Assembly: GCA_905221605.1 (NCBI GenBank)
Contig: CAJNDS010000497.1
Span: 1 to 32,500 of the forward strand
DNA: 32,500 nucleotides
Direction: 5' to 3'
Source of the DNA: Symbiodinium natans
Lineage: Eukaryota > Sar > Dinophyceae > Suessiales > Symbiodiniaceae
Shown: positions 27,664 to 32,500 of the stretch, in pieces
How positions within the stretch are numbered: position 1 is the first letter of the stretch
Layout of the letters: the number at the start of each line of letters is the position of its first letter
Notes under the pieces: model-generated
The model's input: only the letters and a program-made list of their open reading frames with translations
The model's database searches: none
Told to the model about the DNA's origin: nothing
Position numbers and translations under genes: made by a program

Positions 27664-28401
27664 ATGGTTGCACAGCCTTTGATGAGAGTGGTGATTTCAG
27701 TGGCCATTCTTGCGTTGATGAGCTCTGGAGTGGAGACTGCGAGGCCAGTAGAGCTTTGGGGAACCACCTTCATGGGCAGCGAGCTTGTACAGATGTTTGC
27801 TAGTCCGACTTGGGATCCAGTATGGATCATCATCATCGGGTGCTTTGTCAACGGCATCTTGGTTGGTACGCTGATCATGACATGCTGTTGTGCGTGGGCA
27901 TTGTTTTTCCGGATGAGCTATGGGCAGCAAAGAGCTGCTACACAGAACCCGCCTCTGGATGATGACACGATGAAGCCACAAGGTGCCCAAAACAACTCTA
28001 TGCCTGAGAGAAGTCAACAGATGAACCCTCGTAAGCCAGATGGCAAAAAGGAGGCATCGTCGTTGAGAGCGAGGCCGAAGGCAGCTGGTGCAAGGGAGAA
28101 GCATGCAAGTTCCAGCTGCAAGGATAGAGTGGACAAGCGCATCTTTGCTTCTGAGTCTCAGGGCATCTTTCATCACGATCAGACATGCCATCGCATGGAG
28201 GGATCATGGCGAACTATGTGGCAGTGTGGAAACTGTAAGCCAGAGCCAGGCAACACAGAACTGTGTGTCTTCCCGTCCGGGGACAGATATCACAGTGTGT
28301 ACTGCAAGCATGTGGCGGCCGTTACCTCCAACCCAACATGCATCACTCCGTGTTCGGCATGTGTGACAGGGAACAGCAGCAGGCCTCTGAGATTGGAGTG
28401 A
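27664..28401 (+). CDS. Membrane protein with two H-C...CxxC motifs, env-position ORF of copia-2
   Basis: The ATG at 27664 gives 245 residues, between Pol and the PPT. The N-terminus (MRVVISVAILALMSSGVETA) looks like a signal peptide with a likely cleavage near Ala-Arg. About 30 residues later WIIIIGCFVNGILVGTLIMT plus a Cys-rich stretch forms a membrane span. A polar Gln/Lys-rich linker leads to two candidate zinc sites: IFHHDQTCHR with CGNC, and RYHSVYCKH with CSAC. Predicted topology is a short outside segment and a long inside tail. Copia-1 has a shorter version with one such site. Both sit between Pol and the 3' LTR. No viral envelope or fusion features were recognised; function unknown. 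Confidence 0.65.
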   Translation: MVAQPLMRVVISVAILALMSSGVETARPVELWGTTFMGSELVQMFASPTWDPVWIIIIGCFVNGILVGTLIMTCCCAWALFFRMSYGQQRAATQNPPLDDDTMKPQGAQNNSMPERSQQMNPRKPDGKKEASSLRARPKAAGAREKHASSSCKDRVDKRIFASESQGIFHHDQTCHRMEGSWRTMWQCGNCKPEPGNTELCVFPSGDRYHSVYCKHVAAVTSNPTCITPCSACVTGNSSRPLRLE

Positions 28402-28453
28402 TCATCTGAAGATGTCGTCATCTGAGAGTGAGGTGAGACAAAAAGATCATCCC

Positions 28454-28462
28454 GAAAGGGGG
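28454..28462 (+). promoter_or_regulatory. Polypurine tract of copia-2
   Basis: GAAAGGGGG lies immediately before the 3' LTR, as expected for plus-strand priming. Confidence 0.85.
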
Positions 28463-28795
28463 TGTGAAAATCTGTGTATAGACACGTCTGCGGGATGCCT
28501 TTTAGGCCAAGGCGCATGTTTGACGTGCTTACTGTATGTCCGGGACGTGCAGGTCTTCCCTGAACAGTCGAGCATGTTTTTCCTTGAGATTTTGTTTTGT
28601 AGGAGAAGTGAGCTTGCGTAGGTGGCGTCAACTGGGTTTTTCCAGTTTTACTTTTGACTCTTGGCTCAAGGTCAAGAGAGCTGAGAAAGCACTCAGAAGG
28701 CAGGACAACTGCACGTCGCTTTGTGTGACCGAGAAAGTGCTGTGCAAGTGCGAAGCTGTGTGAAGTTGGGTTTGTGCTGTTGAGAAACTTTTACA
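28463..28795 (+). repeat. 3' LTR of copia-2
   Basis: Starts TGTGAAAATCTG, ends ACTTTTACA. About 94% identical to 20664-20994 by eye, with clustered changes near the spliced-leader-like site. Confidence 0.92.
28656..28670 (+). other. Spliced-leader-like sequence in the copia-2 3' LTR (degenerate)
   Basis: Reads GACTCTTGGCTCAAG. TTGGCTCAAG is kept, but the 5' side differs from the other LTR. Confidence 0.5.
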
Positions 28796-28800
28796 TGATG
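28796..28800. repeat. Target-site duplication of copia-2, right copy (TGATG)
   Basis: Matches 20659-20663. Confidence 0.85.
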
Positions 28801-29182
28801 CGCCGCCTGAAAGGCTTACTTTGCACGTCTTGCGCACCCACATGGCTTAGCTTAGCGTGCTGTGCTGGGCCGGGCATCCATTTGAGCAACGCCCTTGACA
28901 TGAACGCTCCGAAAACTTGACTTTCTTATTTGAGCAAGAACTTAAGTCGTGATGGCGGTGAGGGCTTGGAACAGAACAGTGGTATTAGGCGGAGACATTT
29001 TGCAGTTTACACACCGGTTGGACCAACGCAATATCCAACCCAAGAAACCCAATTATTGCAGGCACAATCACTTTGCAAAAGTGACAAAGAGTGGTAGAAC
29101 CTGTAATTCTTGAAATTAGCTTGGAATTAGCTGGAAGTTTTTATGTGTTGAACTTTTGCTTTTGTGCCTTTAAGAAAGTTAA
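28801..29182. other. Non-coding stretch right of copia-2
   Basis: No gene, repeat or RNA recognised in about 380 bases. It continues the sequence interrupted by copia-2 (which joins to 20658). Confidence 0.4.
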
Positions 29183-29734
29183 AAAACTCTCAGAAGTCCA
29201 AGAAGCAGTGCAAAATGTGCGCCGAAACGCCAGCGGCTATGGCAGTTGCTTAAAGACCCGGAGCGCGGGCATCAATGGGAGAAGGGCAGCGAACACCCCC
29301 GGAATCTAACACTGAAATGTCAACTGTGCGGGTTGTATGTACAACAAACCCTCACGAACTTGGAGGTGGTCCTGGAGCAGTACTGCGTCAACCAGCCGGA
29401 GGCGCGAGTGCGTGAAGAGTGGGGTATCCACCCCTCCCATAATATGGTGAATTTGGGAATCCGTTGGGTTTGCACAAAGTGTGACCGAACACATGCACCG
29501 GTCAGCCAGAAGTGCAATAAAAGCCTGGCGGGGGAGTGCAAATCGCGGACTTCTCAGGGTAAGCTGGCTACCCAAGCGCAAACCCTTGTCAATGGTGGAA
29601 GTATGAGCAACGTCCAGTTTCAACAGCCTCGCGTTCAGTTTGGTGGGAAACACGCCAAAGCTAAGCCCCAAGCCAGCGCACAGCAGAAGATGTCATTGTT
29701 TGTTAGGCCTCGCCAAGCTGAGGGAACACAGTAA
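29183..29734 (+). pseudogene. Zinc-finger protein fragment, no ATG at its start
   Basis: The frame is open from just after a TAA at 29180 to a TAA at 29732-29734, about 183 codons. The first Met occurs late (in HNMVNLGIRW), so the 5' part is missing, or lies in an upstream exon. Two CxxC pairs, LKCQLCGLYV and WVCTKCDRTH, with a further Cys in SQKCNK and others between, suggest a zinc-binding fold. The C-terminus is Gln/Lys-rich and ends in a hairpin-element copy (VRPRQAEGTQ). The family was not recognised. It lies just before the kinase-like gene on the same strand, so both could be parts of one spliced gene. Confidence 0.45.
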
Positions 29735-29926
29735 TTCCGCAGCCGTTTGGTGCAAGGAGACAGGGTTTCGGCCTCGTAGCTGAGGGTGAGGGCCTCGCAA
29801 CGGGGAATTGCGATTGGTGTTTACGGCCTCGCTTTGCTGAGGGAGTGTAGCTCGGCCTCGCGGTGCTGCGTGCTTGCGACACCGCAGAGGGTAAGAGAGG
29901 AGGCCTCGGCCTCGCAGAGCTGAGGG
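29705..29926. repeat. Cluster of GGCCTCG...CTGAGGG mini-hairpins (left cluster)
   Basis: Copies at 29706-29724, 29770-29786, 29825-29843 and 29908-29926; a half copy at 29791-29805; and a longer variant with extended stem at 29854-29891 (GGCCTCGCGGTG ... CACCGCAGAGGG). Each can pair CCTC with GAGG around a short loop. Two more copies lie inside the next gene. Confidence 0.8.
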
Positions 29927-29967
29927 TGAAACAACGGCGTCCTCATCCTCAAGGCGGGCCTGTAGCA

Positions 29968-31194
29968 ATGAGGCAATGGAAGACGGATGCAACGATGAGA
30001 AGACAAGGGTCCCGACTGCCATCCTGGTTAAGGAATCGGCCGGACAAAGGCAAGGGCAAAAGCAAGAGCAAGCAGAAGGATCAGCCCCGAGAACGTTCCC
30101 CGCTTCGACAGGCCAGACACCCGGAGCAGCCTTGGGAGAGGGAAGAGGATAGTGCTTCGGAATCTCCGGTGGGTCCGGTACGCCTACGGGAGAGAGGAGA
30201 AGACAGCGCGGCCTCGCACCAAGCTGAGGGTGTCAATGCAGAGCAAGAGGCAAGCGAGCCTCGTACAGTCACGCTGGCGGAAGGGCCAGGTGCCCACAAT
30301 ATGGCCTCGCAGGAAGCTGAGGGAAAGGAGAAAAAGGAAGCCATGGGGCAAGCCAAGCCTGTGCACCTTTTGGTGCACAAACTGCAGAACCAGCAAAGGC
30401 CAAGGACAGCGCTCCATTGGCTTGGGGAGGTCCAATTGGTCCGCAACCCAACGACAGGGCAAAGCTTACAGCCTAGGGTGCTTCCCTTCATAGGTGCAGG
30501 GCGCACTCGACGAGGATATGCTCTGGATCGGCTATGGGTCATGAAACTGGCGATGGAACCCCAGAGCTTTGGCAACGAAGCAGGGTATGGGGAACAATTC
30601 CCCACCCTGGTCACCAGGACCCTGTGGGCAGGATGGATTGGAGTCCTTTTCGACGAAGCGGTGGAGGGTTACTGCCACCACTACTTCTATGGAAGTATCA
30701 TCCGCAGGGCAGAGCTGTTCAACACATGGTGGCAGGAACATCGCCATGAAGCCGGGGTCCTCAGACAGTCCCTGTTTTACCTGGTGGCTATAACGTCATG
30801 GCTGACCATGCAAGGAGTTGCTCTATCGGATGTCACGGTGAGCAACGTTGGGCGCGACCCAATGTCAGGATCGTTACCACGGGCAGTGTTCTTTGACACG
30901 GCGGAGTGGACGATGCTGCAGGAGGAGAGATACAAGCTATCAAGTGGCCTTGTACGCCTCCTGGAGAAGTATGATGAGGAGCTACTGGCAACCATACGTG
31001 GATTGGTCAGAACGTACGACGGCAAGGCCAGCGCGCTTTGGATGGCGTGCGTAGGCAATGTCGGGCCATTTGCCCAGCACCTGCTGGAAGCCGGGATTGC
31101 AAAACGAGGATGGGACGGCACCCTACTTTCGGTTCCGGCAACAGAGATCCAGAAAATCACGCTGGGCATGCCGAATGACGAAGCTGATGAGTGA
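29968..31194 (+). CDS. Protein-kinase-like protein with basic N-terminus
   Basis: ATG at 29968 (a GTG upstream in frame is less likely), 408 residues. Residues 1-150 are basic and low-complexity (DKGKGKSKSKQK), and contain two in-frame hairpin copies encoding ASHQAEG and ASQEAEG. Residues ~180-400 resemble a divergent protein-kinase fold: LWVMKLAMEP (beta-3 Lys, ~193), GNEAGYG (alpha-C Glu), LSDVTVSNVG (catalytic-loop Asp with D-x4-N, ~288) and AVFFDTAEW (metal-binding Asp in place of DFG, ~310). The Lys-to-Asp spacing (~95) and the Asp-to-Asp spacing (~21) fit the fold. The HRD His/Arg and DFG Gly are absent, so it may be an atypical kinase or pseudokinase. The substrate is unknown. Confidence 0.6.
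   Translation: MRQWKTDATMRRQGSRLPSWLRNRPDKGKGKSKSKQKDQPRERSPLRQARHPEQPWEREEDSASESPVGPVRLRERGEDSAASHQAEGVNAEQEASEPRTVTLAEGPGAHNMASQEAEGKEKKEAMGQAKPVHLLVHKLQNQQRPRTALHWLGEVQLVRNPTTGQSLQPRVLPFIGAGRTRRGYALDRLWVMKLAMEPQSFGNEAGYGEQFPTLVTRTLWAGWIGVLFDEAVEGYCHHYFYGSIIRRAELFNTWWQEHRHEAGVLRQSLFYLVAITSWLTMQGVALSDVTVSNVGRDPMSGSLPRAVFFDTAEWTMLQEERYKLSSGLVRLLEKYDEELLATIRGLVRTYDGKASALWMACVGNVGPFAQHLLEAGIAKRGWDGTLLSVPATEIQKITLGMPNDEADE
30210..30230. repeat. Mini-hairpin copy inside the kinase-like gene (1)
   Basis: GGCCTCGCACCAAGCTGAGGG, read in frame as part of AASHQAEGV. Confidence 0.8.
30303..30323. repeat. Mini-hairpin copy inside the kinase-like gene (2)
   Basis: GGCCTCGCAGGAAGCTGAGGG, read in frame as part of MASQEAEGK. 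Confidence 0.8.
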
Positions 31195-31260
31195 GCAGCG
31201 CAAGCCAGACAAGAAACATGGATAGTGGTCAGAGAGGCACCAAAAACCGAATCAAAATAC

Positions 31261-31409
31261 CGCCTCGGCGTGCTGGCTGAGGAGTTTCGGCCTCGACTTC
31301 GGTCTGAGGGGTGCAATAGAGGGAACTTCGGCCTCAGCATGGCCTGAGGGACTTTCGGCCTCGACCACGGTCTGAGGGAATGGATTTCGGCCTCGACAAA
31401 TGTCTAGGG
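31261..31409. repeat. Cluster of GGCCTCG...CTGAGGG mini-hairpins (right cluster)
   Basis: Copies at 31261-31282, 31289-31310, 31330-31350 and 31357-31378, with a degraded copy at 31389-31409, most preceded by TTCG. Longer stems here (CCTCGACC ... GGTCTGAGG). They start about 70 bp after the stop of the kinase-like gene. Confidence 0.8.
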
Positions 31410-32407
31410 AAGTGAGGGCTAGTACCGGTAGTCTCACTGTGCAGAGTTTGTAAGTTTCACCCTAAAACCCCAGCCCCTTCGGGTGGCTACGCCAAGCAGC
31501 GTGCAGACGAAAAATGTGCGCCGACCGGTCGAAACTGCATGTATTACAGCTAATTAGTTAGGTTGGATGGTTTAGCAACGTCTAAGCTTGAAGATTGTTG
31601 TGACATTGCTCAGTTGCCAACATTTTGCCTTTAAAAGTTTAGCTCCATTTCCCACACAGAGCCGATTCCAAGCAGAAGGTTTCCGACGCTGGAAAGTTTC
31701 CCTTGTCATGGTGCTTGCAAAAATGGATTGACGTTTTCAATCTTGGGGCCGTTTTTCCTTCAGGGGCCGCTTCCATGTGTTTTCCGCCCCAGAGCGTTTC
31801 CTGCCAGGGGATTTACCTCCGGACGCACTCTGACTTCTGTTTCTGGCAATTTTGTTCACCACGAACAGTCCCGCCCACATGACCTGCAGGTTCTCTTCAA
31901 AGCCCTTGGCATGTCGCAGCGCAGAGTTGCGCAAGTTTAATCTGGTCTGCACTTCTTCTCCACCAAGTTGGGCAAGCAAGTTGCGTCAACAAGATTTCAT
32001 GCTGAGCACATTGGCTGCGGCAGCTCTTATCCAGCAACGAGCTTTGCAAATTAAATTCCGGCGCAGTCTGTCCATTTTTCTCTGCAAGAAGAATTCGAGT
32101 TCCGTTCAATTCACAAGATCACGGTGCTGCACGATCGCAGGCATCTCCGCGGACAGTGGGTCGCCACTTTGCCGAGAGGTATCCGGTTTTGGGATTGTCC
32201 CTTCAATAGGTCGTTCAGTTCCCCACTTTTTGCACGCAAATTACTTGGAAAAATGTGCAAACACAGACTTCAAGCTTGAGTGTTGGCTCTGTTTTGACGT
32301 GCGCTCTCACTTTCATTCTGAAGGTAAGCTTGCTTCAACAAAAATGAATGTTCTTGGTACAACGAAGCACTCTCCTGCTTCACACAGCGGGAAAAGTTCA
32401 ACAATCA
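31410..32407. other. No gene recognised
   Basis: About 1 kb of mixed composition with only short, domain-free frames on both strands. A small hairpin-like AGCCCCTTCGGGTGGCT lies near 31470-31486. No RNA gene or element end was identified. Confidence 0.4.
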
Positions 32408-32500
32408 TCCACCGACCACGACTACTACTACTACCACTACTACTACTACTACTACTTCTACTTCTACAACTACTACTGCTACTACTACCACTACCACTAC
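32408..32500. repeat. Trinucleotide microsatellite (CTA with CCA and CTT variants)
   Basis: Imperfect CTA repeats run to the window edge, with interspersed CCA, CTT and CTG triplets. The right boundary is not seen. Confidence 0.93.

Larger units (their letters stand above)
20664..28795 (+). mobile_element. Ty1/copia LTR retrotransposon copia-2 (plus strand, 8.1 kb)
   Basis: 331- and 333-bp LTRs beginning TGTGAAAA and ending TTACA, 5-bp TSD, PBS, PPT, a Gag-protease-integrase frame, an RT-RNase H-methyltransferase-like frame, and a small membrane protein. The LTRs differ at about 20 positions by eye (~94% identity), so it is older than copia-1. The RT start is broken by two frame changes. Confidence 0.92.

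Overview
The window looks like nuclear DNA of a dinoflagellate, perhaps Symbiodiniaceae or a relative, and it is almost entirely retroelement and transposon sequence. The evidence: Ty1/copia polyproteins with very Lys/Gly-rich Gag segments, spliced-leader-like TTTTGGCTCAAG cores inside LTRs, a tyrosine recombinase and a CCCH-type Gag of kinds I associate with dinoflagellate genomes, a short GT-AG intron, and no bacterial signals. No tRNA, rRNA or ordinary housekeeping gene was recognised.

Layout. (A) 1-7429, minus strand: a non-copia retroelement-like unit. In minus-strand 5'->3' order it has a tyrosine recombinase gene (7316-5066, one frame break), a Cys/His-rich small protein (4352-3657), a CCCH zinc-finger Gag (3095-1909, one frame break), an in-frame TGA, then an open frame that leaves the window at base 1. 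That frame holds a 2-oxoglutarate/Fe(II) dioxygenase-like domain (HxD...H...R) and the start of a reverse-transcriptase-like region. The whole block has a striking one-strand excess of AATG, often AATGYA. (B) 7435-19542, minus strand: a complete copia element (copia-1) with 395-bp LTRs, GAGAG target-site duplication (TSD), primer-binding site (PBS) and polypurine tract (PPT). Its 5' LTR is split by a 3.1-kb Merlin/IS1595-type DNA transposon (16054-19148, TTAAAAAA TSD) that carries an intact-looking, intron-containing transposase. (C) 19548-20658: unassigned sequence. (D) 20664-28795, plus strand: a second, older copia element (copia-2) with 331/333-bp LTRs and TGATG TSD. (E) 28801-32500: a Zn-finger reading frame without an ATG, a protein-kinase-like gene, about a dozen copies of a small GGCCTCG...CTGAGGG hairpin, and a terminal trinucleotide microsatellite.

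How the genes work together. Both copia elements encode Gag, protease, integrase, reverse transcriptase (RT) and RNase H. Both add two extra modules: a cytosine-methyltransferase-like domain after RNase H, and a small one-pass membrane protein with an H-C...CxxC Zn-site motif in the env position. Both LTRs contain a spliced-leader-like core about 120-140 nt before the PBS. The neighbouring non-copia unit carries a dioxygenase of TET/JBP-like appearance. Retroelements carrying possible DNA-base-modifying domains, in a lineage known for hydroxymethyluracil-rich DNA, are the main biological theme. Several frame breaks lie at G-runs, so assembly indels remain an alternative to real decay or programmed shifting. 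All counts and identities were made by eye.
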